A stretch of 64,000 nt of DNA from positions 248,001-312,000 of the forward strand of contig JAWPMT010000005.1 in the NCBI GenBank assembly GCA_033344775.1, read 5' to 3'. Below the pieces are notes generated by a model. That model ran no database searches. It worked only from the letters and a program-made list of their open reading frames with translations, and was not told the DNA's origin. Of this stretch, positions 41,777-50,079 are shown piece after piece. The stretch's first letter is position 1. Each line of letters starts with the position of its first letter. This DNA is from Cytophagales bacterium (lineage in GTDB: Bacteria > Bacteroidota > Bacteroidia > Cytophagales > Cyclobacteriaceae). The position numbers and the translations under genes were made by a program.

Positions 41777-43219
41777 TTAGAAATCGTATTTGAAACCGAC
41801 CTGCACACCAATTCCAGAAGGATTGGCCACAAATGCCGCGTCATTCTTGGTCAGGGATTGTAAGTTCTTTTGATACGTCGGCTCAAAACTCAGATTGACC
41901 CGGCGATGGATCCAGTACCCGACCTCAAAACCGGTGACAGCAGCAATAGTCAAACTTCGGTATGGAGAACGGCGCCCTGGTTCCAGTTCAAAGGAGCTGA
42001 AGTTTTGACGGCCTCTGAGGCTGTTCCCTAAATACAAATTGGCAGCCAATCCTCCATTCAAAGTCACATTGAATCTTTTGTCGATCAACTTATAACCCGC
42101 TTGCACCGGGATGGACACGAATTGGAAGGTGTTGTTGATCTGAATGTCATCCACGCTAAGTTTGGTCAACTCGCTTTCCACCAGATTAGCCACAGATTCC
42201 AGTCCAGCGATCTCACTTGAATAAGCCACAGCCTTATTAAACCCTTCACTCTCCAGGATCAGGTTAGTGAATGTTCTTGCACCCAGCAGTGAATAGAGTA
42301 CGCCGACTTCAACCGACCATCTATTCTTGAGCTCCATCCCAAAATTAACTCCAACGGAATAAGAAGCCCCTCCACTGATGTTTTGTGAAAGTTCGGGAAT
42401 GGCTTCACGGTTTGCTGCGTCCTGAATCGCTTGCTCTTGAGACGTGATCTGATTACCAGGCGCGTAATTCGGATTGAAATATCCCGAGGCAAAATCAACA
42501 CCACTCCAAAAACGGGTCTTGCTCTTGCCATTCAAAACCTTTCGTTTCACTTCATTGACCATGACGCCATTCACACCAAAAGCAGCAGGGTCTGGCACAT
42601 TAACTGCCAGGAGTTGATTTACCGGCTTACCAAATAAAATAGCGTTGGATGGCCGCTTGCTCATTGGCCTGTAAAGGCTTATGCTACTCACCGCAATATC
42701 ATCTAGCATTGATCCAAATGGCTGATCTGTCGCACTTAAACCAGCTATTGTTGAATAGGTTGGTCTTGTAGCGATGGTCTTACCGCCAGGAGTATCAATT
42801 TTGGATAAGGCCACACTCAAAGGTTGAGTCTGCGACTTAGGCGTAACATCCTTTCCCTCATCATTGGTATCTGTATTTAGCCTCAGTATAGAAAATCCAG
42901 CGTAGTTGCCTGTAGATTCATTTTTATCTTCTGACAGGGTTAGGGTATTCTGATCGCTTGCATCGAAACCTAACCACGTAACCACGTCCTCAAAATTGAG
43001 AGAAAGTGCAAGTGCTGCTAATGAGACAGCAAAGATCACGGCAGCGGCAGCCGTCCATTTATAGATGACTGTTTTCTTTTGCAATCCTATGAGCTGTGTT
43101 TGCGTCAAACTATGATCGATCTCATTCCAAATGCTGGAAGGAGGTGTCACCTTTGCTCCCGAGAATGCCGCTTCCCAAGATTGTTCGAATTTTCCTTTTT
43201 TATCCTCTTGCTTGCTCAT
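41777..43219 (-). CDS. Membrane-anchored protein with C-terminal beta-barrel, partner of ECF sigma factor
   Basis: A 480-residue protein from ATG 43219. Residues 1-50 are cytoplasmic and resemble the short anti-sigma tail of Bacteroidota ECF partners (SWEAAFSGAKVTPPSSIWNEI); one membrane helix follows (53-74); residues 75-250 are a low-complexity Ser/Thr-rich linker; residues 260-480 are an amphipathic-strand region ending in VGFKYDF, as in PorT-like outer-membrane barrels. If real, it spans both membranes and could transmit a surface signal to the sigma factor. It overlaps the end of the sigma gene by 20 bases. The longer frame (to 43297) only extends into that gene. Confidence 0.72.
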   Translation of the reverse strand: MSKQEDKKGKFEQSWEAAFSGAKVTPPSSIWNEIDHSLTQTQLIGLQKKTVIYKWTAAAAVIFAVSLAALALSLNFEDVVTWLGFDASDQNTLTLSEDKNESTGNYAGFSILRLNTDTNDEGKDVTPKSQTQPLSVALSKIDTPGGKTIATRPTYSTIAGLSATDQPFGSMLDDIAVSSISLYRPMSKRPSNAILFGKPVNQLLAVNVPDPAAFGVNGVMVNEVKRKVLNGKSKTRFWSGVDFASGYFNPNYAPGNQITSQEQAIQDAANREAIPELSQNISGGASYSVGVNFGMELKNRWSVEVGVLYSLLGARTFTNLILESEGFNKAVAYSSEIAGLESVANLVESELTKLSVDDIQINNTFQFVSIPVQAGYKLIDKRFNVTLNGGLAANLYLGNSLRGRQNFSSFELEPGRRSPYRSLTIAAVTGFEVGYWIHRRVNLSFEPTYQKNLQSLTKNDAAFVANPSGIGVQVGFKYDF

Positions 43220-43754
43220 AAGATGGATTTTTGGATAATACTTTCTGTTGCAAGAGCATTTTAGCCCGCGAATACTGTGACTTGGAGGTCCCCTCACTGA
43301 TCTCCAGCATTTTGGCTATCTCGTGGTGCTTATAACCTTCAATGGCAAATAAATTGAAGATCACTCGGCACCCATCAGGCAATTCCTGAACCATTGCTAA
43401 CAGCTCCTGATGACTGAAATCTGAGATCGCAGTACCTTCCTGGGTCCAGCTTTTCAATTCATCTACATCGACCATTGGATACATGTAGAGCTTGCTGCGT
43501 TGAGAGTTCAACGCGGTATTGATCACTACCTTCTTAATCCAGTGTACAAGCGAAGAATCCTGCCGGAACGTGTCGATCTTCTGGAATACTTTGATAAATG
43601 CCTCTTGCAAAATATCTTCTGCTTCTTGTTGCATTTTTGCATACCGAAGCGCAACGGCATACATCTGCCCGCTGTACTTATCATACAAGGCTTGCTGCAT
43701 TTCTCGTTTACCAGAAATACATCCTTTGATCAATTGTTCTTCTCCAGGTGTCAC
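43200..43754 (-). CDS. ECF RNA polymerase sigma-70 factor
   Basis: A 184-residue sigma factor with region 2 (ALYDKYSGQMYAVALRYAKMQQEAEDILQEAFIKVFQ) and region 4 (LPDGCRVIFNLFAIEGYKHHEIAKML, ISEGTSKSQYSRAK). I chose GTG 43754 (MTPGEEQLIKG) because the family starts there. The longer frame to ATG 43874 begins with a hydrophobic non-sigma stretch and overlaps the divergent gene at 43828; no other start codon lies between. It is followed by its probable membrane partner (41777). This sigma type controls envelope functions in Bacteroidota. Confidence 0.88.
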   Translation of the reverse strand: MTPGEEQLIKGCISGKREMQQALYDKYSGQMYAVALRYAKMQQEAEDILQEAFIKVFQKIDTFRQDSSLVHWIKKVVINTALNSQRSKLYMYPMVDVDELKSWTQEGTAISDFSHQELLAMVQELPDGCRVIFNLFAIEGYKHHEIAKMLEISEGTSKSQYSRAKMLLQQKVLSKNPSYEQARG

Positions 43755-43827
43755 TTGCAGGTGATGTGTATTAATGACAACTTTAATCGGAATTTGGTTG
43801 TAATCTAAAAATAATAAAACAGAAAAC

Positions 43828-45093
43828 GTGACTTCAACCAGTGTAACACACTCATTTTCAGTGATTTTATTCACATTACTTTTTCTACCCTTTTTGTCTG
43901 TAGGCCAGTCTAAGCAATTGGTTTTCGAAGATAAGAACTACGAAGATGCCGTGGGTATGGTCACGTTACGACTTCCTGGTGCGACCACCTTCAATACGGA
44001 CCCGGTGATTCCTTTAGGCCAAACGCTGCTCCTGGATTTCGACCTGATCGGTGAAGATTATGAATTTCTACACGCTAAATTGATCCATTGCACCTATGAC
44101 TGGCAGCAGTCAGAGATCCGAAGCCTCGACTTCCTCAACATCTACAATGAGTTTTCACTGGATGAATTCAATTACAGCAGCAACACCCTAATCCCATATA
44201 CCCGCTATCAATTCAGACTACCCCCTGTTACCAAATCAGGCAACTATCTTTTGGTCGTTTACAGAGATGGCGATGAAGAAGACCTATTGTTTACCCGAAG
44301 AATGGTTGTTTATGAAAACCTCGCTGCGGTCAATGGACGCGTTCTTTTTAGTCAGCTAGCCAGGCAAATGCAGACGCATCAACGCATCGATTTCGAAGTG
44401 CGGCATCCAACATTGAATATTTTTAATCCGCTTCGAGATCTTAAGGTCATCCTCCTCCAAAATCACAATTGGTATACTGCCATCAGGGAATTGCAACCTA
44501 CTGTTCAACGTCCGGACCAGCGCTACCTGGAATTCCATCACTTTACAGGAGAAAATGAATTTCCGGGCAACAATGAATTCCGCTTCTTCGATTTAAGAGC
44601 CACACAATACCGAGGCAGAAACATCAATGCCATATTTCAGCAAGGCAATTCTTACAGTGCCCGATTAGGCAAGGATATCTCTAGAAAAAACCTGGCTTAC
44701 ACCAATAGCATAGAAGATGAAAATGGTGCCTATTTCCCTGGCAATACCGATCCAGGTGAAGACCTGATGGAAGCTGACTACATCTATACCTCCTTTTTTC
44801 TGGAAACGGAGCAACTATCGACTCCTGTATATATCACTGGTAAATGGAACAACTGGCGACTGGACACCAAGAATGAGATGGAATACGAGCCTGGATTAGG
44901 CTTGTACATCAAAGAGATTCGCCTGAAGCAAGGGTTTTACAATTTCGCTTACGCGACACAAGAAGGAATGAAGGAAATAGAAGGAAGCTTTCCTGAGACA
45001 GAAAATCAATATGAGGTACTGGTGTATTTCACCGATCCATCTCTGGCCTATCACCGACTGATCGGCTACACCAAATTAGCCAGCGGCAACTAG
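43828..45093 (+). CDS. Type IX secretion plug protein (DUF5103)
   Basis: A 421-residue exported protein (signal peptide VILFTLLFLPFLSVG). DUF5103 features are DKNYEDAVGMVTLRLPG, LDFDLIGEDYEFLHAKLIHCTYDW, FNYSSNTLIPYTRYQF and GENEFPGNNEFRFFDLRATQYRGRN. In the type IX system of Flavobacterium the plug protein closes the periplasmic side of the SprA translocon. The start is GTG 43828 or GTG 43861; no ATG precedes the signal peptide. It is divergent from the sigma factor, and its end overlaps the Cas6-like gene by 18 bases. Confidence 0.88.
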   Translation: MTSTSVTHSFSVILFTLLFLPFLSVGQSKQLVFEDKNYEDAVGMVTLRLPGATTFNTDPVIPLGQTLLLDFDLIGEDYEFLHAKLIHCTYDWQQSEIRSLDFLNIYNEFSLDEFNYSSNTLIPYTRYQFRLPPVTKSGNYLLVVYRDGDEEDLLFTRRMVVYENLAAVNGRVLFSQLARQMQTHQRIDFEVRHPTLNIFNPLRDLKVILLQNHNWYTAIRELQPTVQRPDQRYLEFHHFTGENEFPGNNEFRFFDLRATQYRGRNINAIFQQGNSYSARLGKDISRKNLAYTNSIEDENGAYFPGNTDPGEDLMEADYIYTSFFLETEQLSTPVYITGKWNNWRLDTKNEMEYEPGLGLYIKEIRLKQGFYNFAYATQEGMKEIEGSFPETENQYEVLVYFTDPSLAYHRLIGYTKLASGN

Positions 45094-45885
45094 CTCACGC
45101 ATAGGGTAAGGTACTATCGTACGATAATGATCTGCGTTGGCTATATCCAACATGCCAAAACCTTTCTCAGTATAAAGCCCCATCCCGCAAGAGAATAAGA
45201 AGCGCTGCACTTCTTCAGGTGCATACAAAGTGAAGGGGAAGGTATAGCCACGAACTTCATGTCGTATCTCTTTATCAAATACCGGATAGACCCAGGCAAT
45301 TCTTTTCTGTGAGGCCTTCATTTTTTCGAGGTAGCCCATATCAGGTACCAATTGGAATTTTTGGATGTTGGGGATCGCATCTACATCAATACCCGCCTCT
45401 TCCATTCGCATCATGGTCGATTCAAATAACTTGTCTGAATACTCATCAGATGCGGGATTAATGAATTGTGTGCCTTCTGGAGAATCAAGCGTTGCTTGTG
45501 TAACCACCATAGGACTCAGACAAATCAGTTTCTGTTCTTCGGCCAGTTCTACCTCTTCTTCCTGATGAACTGTCTCCGGGATGACAACTAGCGTACTTAT
45601 CTCGATCTGATGCTGATCAAAGATCCGTCCGATCACGAAATCCACGAAATCTTCATTGGGAGAGGTGAGCACAATAGTAACCCGGCTCGATTGATAATGC
45701 AGGCCTTGTTTACTCACTCTCGTCTGCCCTTTCAGCGAACTAAAACTGTAATAAGGATAGCTCGAATAGCCCTCATGGCCACTAGAAGCTATTAATCCCC
45801 TAACAAGTTGTGATATCAAGTACTGATGGTGAAAAGGAATCGCAGCTCCTTTATTCTTCACCTGAAAGGTAATCCTTACTCTCAC
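45076..45885 (-). CDS. Cas6-like CRISPR-associated endoribonuclease, stand-alone
   Basis: A 269-residue RAMP-fold protein. Start: MRVRITFQVKNKGAAIPFHHQYLISQLV, the typical Cas6 opening. The candidate catalytic His37 lies in SSGHEGYSSYPYYSFS, matching the HxxG... context of Cas6, with Tyr22 and Lys52 at plausible positions for the other active-site residues. The C-terminal glycine-rich loop CGMGLYTEKGFGML (residues 233-246) binds repeat RNA in the family. There is no CRISPR array and no other cas gene in the window. GTG start. Its end overlaps the T9SS plug gene on the opposite strand. Confidence 0.82.
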   Translation of the reverse strand: MRVRITFQVKNKGAAIPFHHQYLISQLVRGLIASSGHEGYSSYPYYSFSSLKGQTRVSKQGLHYQSSRVTIVLTSPNEDFVDFVIGRIFDQHQIEISTLVVIPETVHQEEEVELAEEQKLICLSPMVVTQATLDSPEGTQFINPASDEYSDKLFESTMMRMEEAGIDVDAIPNIQKFQLVPDMGYLEKMKASQKRIAWVYPVFDKEIRHEVRGYTFPFTLYAPEEVQRFLFSCGMGLYTEKGFGMLDIANADHYRTIVPYPMRELVAAG

Positions 45886-45960
45886 GGTAGTTCACTTTTA
45901 AAAATTCCAATGAATGGTGAACAGCGTAAAACGGATATTGTTCAAAGATTTGGTAAAAAT

Positions 45961-47058
45961 TTAGACATTGAATCGAAAATGCATGATGTCTCCATCCTTC
46001 ACGACATATTCTTTGCCTTCTATGGCCATCTTTCCGGCCTCTTTGATCGCCACTTCTGTCTTAAGCGCCTGATAGTCTTCTAACTTCACTACTTCCGCTT
46101 TGATGAAGCCTTTTTCAAAATCGGTATGTATCACACCTGCAGCCTGAGGCGCTTTCCACCCACGACGAATGGTCCAGGCACGTACCTCTTGTGGGCCAGC
46201 AGTGAAATAGGTGATCAAATCCAATAAGGCATAAGAAGCTTTGATCAGGCGGTTAAGGCCAGATTCAGCCAAACCATATTCGTCGAGAAACATTTGCTTC
46301 TCTTCCGGATCTTCAAACTCCGCGATCTGTGCTTCCAACCCTGCACTGACCATGACCATTTGTGCACCTTCTTTTTGCACGTTCTCTTCCAGCATATTGG
46401 ACCAGTCATTACCGCTAGTAATGGCATCCTCTTCAACGTTGGCTACATAAATGATCGGCTTGTCCGTCAGTAATTGCAATGGCTTGATCAGTGTACGTTT
46501 CTCGACATCCATTTCAAGTTCACGTGCGTTCTTCCCTGACTCCAGGTGCTCTTTGAAAGGTCGGAGCACTTCCATCTCACGTTTCGCCTCAGCATCCCCC
46601 GATTTAGCGATCTTTTCTACTCGCTGGATTCGCTTGTCTACCGATTCCAGGTCTCGAAGTTGCAGTTCCGTATCGATGATCTCCTTGTCCTCGATTGGGC
46701 TTACACGACCAGATACGTGAACTATGTTATCGTCGTTGAAGCATCGGATCACATGCAGGATGGCATCTACTTCACGGATATTGGCCAGGAATTTATTTCC
46801 TAGCCCTTCGCCCTTGCTCGCTCCTTCTACCAGACCGGCAATGTCTACAAACTCCATTACTGTAGGGATCACCTTAGCAGGATTCACCAGATTTTCCAGT
46901 TCATTCAACCTCTGATCTGGCACCGTGATCACACCTACATTTGGCTCAATGGTACAAAAAGGAAAATTCGCCGCCTCTGCTTTGGCGTTTGATAGTGCGT
47001 TGAACAAGGTGGATTTACCTACGTTAGGCAATCCGACAATACCACATTGCAATCCCAT
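45961..47058 (-). CDS. ychF: Redox-regulated ATPase YchF
   Basis: A 365-residue Obg-family P-loop protein that prefers ATP. G1 GLPNVGKST, switch segment [14 protein letters not shown]3 [10 protein letters not shown], and the NVEEDAI region in place of NKxD; the C-terminal TGS domain ends in [13 protein letters not shown]. Ribosome-linked; deletion affects stress responses in E. coli. It has its own promoter (47086-47117) with a leader of about 20 bases. Confidence 0.96.
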   Translation of the reverse strand: MGLQCGIVGLPNVGKSTLFNALSNAKAEAANFPFCTIEPNVGVITVPDQRLNELENLVNPAKVIPTVMEFVDIAGLVEGASKGEGLGNKFLANIREVDAILHVIRCFNDDNIVHVSGRVSPIEDKEIIDTELQLRDLESVDKRIQRVEKIAKSGDAEAKREMEVLRPFKEHLESGKNARELEMDVEKRTLIKPLQLLTDKPIIYVANVEEDAITSGNDWSNMLEENVQKEGAQMVMVSAGLEAQIAEFEDPEEKQMFLDEYGLAESGLNRLIKASYALLDLITYFTAGPQEVRAWTIRRGWKAPQAAGVIHTDFEKGFIKAEVVKLEDYQALKTEVAIKEAGKMAIEGKEYVVKDGDIMHFRFNV

Positions 47059-47472
47059 GCGTTTACTCTGCTTCGTTTAAGGCCGCAAAAGTAAAGGGTC
47101 TGATGTTTACAGGTAAAGTTTGTGAAAGAATAAATCATTGCAGTAGTTATTCCATTGATAATGAAGTGCTATACTTTGTCGCATTTCAAATGCTGATCAA
47201 TGTGCTATCGCAATGCAATTTCGACTGAACTAGTTGCTAGCGTTATCCATTTGATGAATTTGGGCGTGCCCTTTCAGGTCAGGTCTTCGCTACTCACTCC
47301 TATACTTCGATAAGCTTGCCATTTCGGCGAGGCAGCTCAAGAAGGCCGGAGTTCAAACAGGTCGCTCACCCCTTCACGCGACGACTGCATTTCAAATTTT
47401 ATTATCCTGTAATTGTGAATCATCGCTCTTCAAATACACTTCAAATGCCGAATAAGAAGTTTAAAGGCTTCA
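47059..47472. other. Gene-free stretch of 414 bases with a GC-rich repeat-like element
   Basis: The first 60 bases hold the ychF leader and promoter. From about 47230 to 47400 lies a segment of unlike composition with a GCGTTATCC start, the self-complementary GGGCGTGCCC (47265-47274) and a GGTCAGGTC tandem. It recalls multi-copy intergenic elements of this phylum, but I cannot confirm that. No credible ORF. Confidence 0.4.
47086..47117 (-). promoter_or_regulatory. ychF promoter, TTTA-N20-TACTTTTG
   Basis: Minus strand TTTA (47117-47114) then TACTTTTG (47093-47086) with 20 bases between. Transcription would start near 47080, 22 bases before the ATG. Confidence 0.55.
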
Positions 47473-48372
47473 TTAGGCTAAATTTATCCGACCATAATTT
47501 TTTAAAGTTTTAAGTACTGTTAAAGTCTGAATTCCAGCCCACTCCAGTTTAGTTCCTTCACTGATGCCATACCAGGTATCCCAGCGCCCGTCCCCTTTTT
47601 GACGTCCAATCAACTCATTGATATCTGCATCAATGGTCGCTTCGTCAAATAAAGGAGATAATATGCTATTGGTAGTCGGGGCATAATTCAGGCTATGGGG
47701 TTTTCCATAAAGGCCCCACCCCTCATCTGCTTCGTTCAAACTAATCACGCCATCTTTCAAGACCCATTCGCCTAATCGCTTGATTTGTTGTTTAGCTTTT
47801 TCCTTGCTTCTTGTATGCTGTAAAAACGTGAGCCACCTGGGCACACAGAGGTAGCAAAAGGCATGTTTCCCTTGAATTCGTTCAAATTCACTCCATACAA
47901 ATTCCTCAGCTTGCTGCATCCAAGGAATATCAATCTTGTATTTCTCCAGCAAACCCAACAATGGAGCGGTTGTACTCAATGCAGCCCATTCCTTAACTGT
48001 TTTAAAGTGATCTTCACAAGGATAATCACTCGTCGGCCGCATCATCCATGGAATTCCTCCCTTCTCAGTAGTAAGCCGCTCAAAATATGGCATAAAATCC
48101 TTCAGGATCACATCTGGAGAGAGGTAACCTACTTCATCAAGCGTTTCTAGCGCCATGATGCTAAATAATGGTTGACTTTCTGGCGAAGCAGTATCAGGTT
48201 CCATCCCATGTCCAAATCCTCCATCCGAATTTCGGTAGGCGTATACCGCATGAAAGACACCTTCTGGTCCATCACCCTCAAAATGATATTGAAACAATCG
48301 GCGTTCGATCATGCGGGCATTGGTGAGGATAAAGTCTTTGGCTTTCTGGAATCCGGGCTTAGTAAGGTTCAT
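47473..48372 (-). CDS. Terpene-cyclase/prenyltransferase-like alpha-toroid protein
   Basis: A 299-residue helical protein with repeats of the alpha/alpha-toroid type: residues 25-75 (GVFHAVYAYRNSDGGFGHGMEPD), GGIPWMM and the C-terminal GDGRWDTWYGISEG. The DGGFG and GDGRWD elements are QW-like repeat motifs seen in squalene-cyclase-like proteins, but the catalytic DxDD motif is absent. It lacks a signal peptide. It probably does not cyclise terpenes; similar short proteins are listed as hypothetical. It lies 35 bases behind the AraC regulator and may share its transcript. Confidence 0.6.
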   Translation of the reverse strand: MNLTKPGFQKAKDFILTNARMIERRLFQYHFEGDGPEGVFHAVYAYRNSDGGFGHGMEPDTASPESQPLFSIMALETLDEVGYLSPDVILKDFMPYFERLTTEKGGIPWMMRPTSDYPCEDHFKTVKEWAALSTTAPLLGLLEKYKIDIPWMQQAEEFVWSEFERIQGKHAFCYLCVPRWLTFLQHTRSKEKAKQQIKRLGEWVLKDGVISLNEADEGWGLYGKPHSLNYAPTTNSILSPLFDEATIDADINELIGRQKGDGRWDTWYGISEGTKLEWAGIQTLTVLKTLKNYGRINLA

Positions 48373-48406
48373 ATTTCAATCTAACTTCGAATGCATCGCA
48401 AAACTG

Positions 48407-49159
48407 TCACTCCGGGAAATAATAATATTGTATGAATCGGTCATCATTCCTCAAGTCCATTTTTTGAGGCTGAAAACCAGCATATTTCTTCACCTCCCTA
48501 ATAAAATGAGACTGATCATAGTAATGATAGTAATTGGAGTGACTCTTTTTGACTTCAACCAGGCTCCTCTTGAATCTAGTGATCTGTGCATACTCCTTGA
48601 TTCCAATGCCAATCATATTTGTAACCAGCCGATGGATTTGTCGAGGACTTAACCCAACGATTTCTGATATTTCTTTAACTGTTATTTTTCCATCCGAATC
48701 ATCGACGAGTTCAAAACACTTTTTCACTCGGAGATCCACAAAATTGTTTGCAAGGAATTTTTCGAATTGTAGATTCAGATAATGAACCAGCAACTGCGGT
48801 TGAGACAAATAACCGATGATGAGTTGTTCATTCAAATTGAAGTTGTTCAATGTATTAGATTCAGAATCATCCAATAGGGATTTGATACTCAAGGGAAGCA
48901 ATCCACCTGCTGCAATGGGGTTGAAACACACGCCAAGTACTTCCATCTCCTCATCATAACTGATCGATGCAGATTTTGTCCAGATTCCGGTTAATCTCGT
49001 ATCAAGAATTTTACCTGCTTTGATCATCAAGACCAGATCAAAATGACCATCTGGCAAAACTTCAAACAGTTTGATCGCCTTTGGCTTGACGTGATAGTAC
49101 CAATAACATTTGATGTATCGGCTTAATGCAGGACTCGCTTCAAACTTTTGCGTTATCAT
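48407..49159 (-). CDS. AraC-family transcriptional regulator (DUF6597-type)
   Basis: A 250-residue regulator. The N-terminal domain (PALSRYIKCYWYYHV, VLPDGHFDLVLMI, GVCFNPIAAGGLL) is the DUF6597 sensor type. The C-terminal AraC domain shows the first helix-turn-helix VKEISEIVGLSPRQIHRLVTNMIGIGIKEY and the second YYDQSHFIREVKKYAGFQPQKM. The ligand is unknown. It lies upstream of the toroid-fold gene on the same strand. Confidence 0.85.
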   Translation of the reverse strand: MITQKFEASPALSRYIKCYWYYHVKPKAIKLFEVLPDGHFDLVLMIKAGKILDTRLTGIWTKSASISYDEEMEVLGVCFNPIAAGGLLPLSIKSLLDDSESNTLNNFNLNEQLIIGYLSQPQLLVHYLNLQFEKFLANNFVDLRVKKCFELVDDSDGKITVKEISEIVGLSPRQIHRLVTNMIGIGIKEYAQITRFKRSLVEVKKSHSNYYHYYDQSHFIREVKKYAGFQPQKMDLRNDDRFIQYYYFPE

Positions 49160-49227
49160 TCCTTCCGATTAAGTAGCCTTCTGATTCCCGACGCAGCATA
49201 TTCGCCAATAATGTGTAGTGTCCATCA

Positions 49228-49710
49228 TTAGTTTAAACTAACAGAAATTAATTCCTCTTGATAAAATCCATTAAACAAGGTATCTATTTCATTTTGTATA
49301 ATATGGCTAATGAAATAGTTTCTACAAGAGCATCTAATCCCTTCATTTTCATCTCTGGTTATAATCGTTAGTTGTTGATCGGCCCCATAGGGCGTACATA
49401 GTGTATATGTCGTGATTGGACGCACATCATAAAAATCATCGATCCAGGTCAAAGGAGTGCTTAGTCGATTGTCGACTAATGTAAGATCCTCCATGAAGTA
49501 CTCATCAATCTTGAATGAGATTTGTTCCAATTCTTCTGGTATTATTTCAATCAACTGATCTTCTACATGGCGTAATTCGAAGTTAAAAGTGTCAAAGAAA
49601 ACCATCGGTGGTTGACATGGCGGGGGTTCGCATTCTTCCTCAGTTTGACAGGCAACCAGCCAAAGCATTGAGGCTATTAATAGTATCAAAAAAGCCTTTA
49701 ATCGTATCAT
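49228..49710 (-). CDS. Hypothetical lipoprotein, 160 aa
   Basis: A lipoprotein with the lipobox LWLVAC (Cys21) followed by a cysteine- and proline-rich spacer (EEECEPPPCQPP). The mature part is acidic, with two further cysteines in IRCSCRNYF. No family recognised. It stands alone, 69 bases behind the AraC gene's start on the same strand. Confidence 0.6.
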   Translation of the reverse strand: MIRLKAFLILLIASMLWLVACQTEEECEPPPCQPPMVFFDTFNFELRHVEDQLIEIIPEELEQISFKIDEYFMEDLTLVDNRLSTPLTWIDDFYDVRPITTYTLCTPYGADQQLTIITRDENEGIRCSCRNYFISHIIQNEIDTLFNGFYQEELISVSLN

Positions 49711-50079
49711 GAGGTTAAGATACTTACAAGAATCTCTTATTCCCTCATAATGTCTTTTTCTTCTTTCTTTAGTAGACCCACAGGTTTGATCAACGAGGAA
49801 CAGTTAAAAGACGATTTCACCGAATGAATAATGTGCCCATCAGCCATCTCTCCTCAAATGTCTGAGATTAGAAATGGAAATCACAACTAATTTCAAGATC
49901 GCATATATAAAGCGTTAGTTTTATTCAAGACGGTTAAAACCACTTTTTGTAAATCATTTGCCTAAGTCACTAAATTCCATCCCCGCGAAGCACGAAATTA
50001 TTCCAGCTCAGCTTGAACCATAGGGACAATCTGCTGTTTAAAAGGTATCTTCCTCCAAATCTGTATCGTCAGTCTTAAG
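49711..50079. other. Gene-free stretch of 369 bases
   Basis: AT-rich sequence between a lipoprotein gene and a divergent histidine-kinase gene. I see no ORF, no strong hairpin and no full TAnnTTTG box. TATCTTCC at about 50045 is a weak candidate for the kinase promoter. Confidence 0.3.

Noticed and set aside
43755-43874. The N-terminal extension of the ECF sigma frame to an ATG at 43874
   Set aside because: It begins with a hydrophobic stretch unlike sigma factors and overlaps the divergent T9SS plug gene by 47 bases; the GTG at 43754 matches the family start.
47316-47420. A tRNA-like T-loop (GGAGTTCAAACAGGTC)
   Set aside because: No acceptor, D or anticodon stems can be drawn around it.
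45000-47500. A CRISPR array near the Cas6-like gene
   Set aside because: I looked for regularly spaced repeats of 25-40 bases on both sides and found none; the gap 47059-47472 has no periodic repeats.
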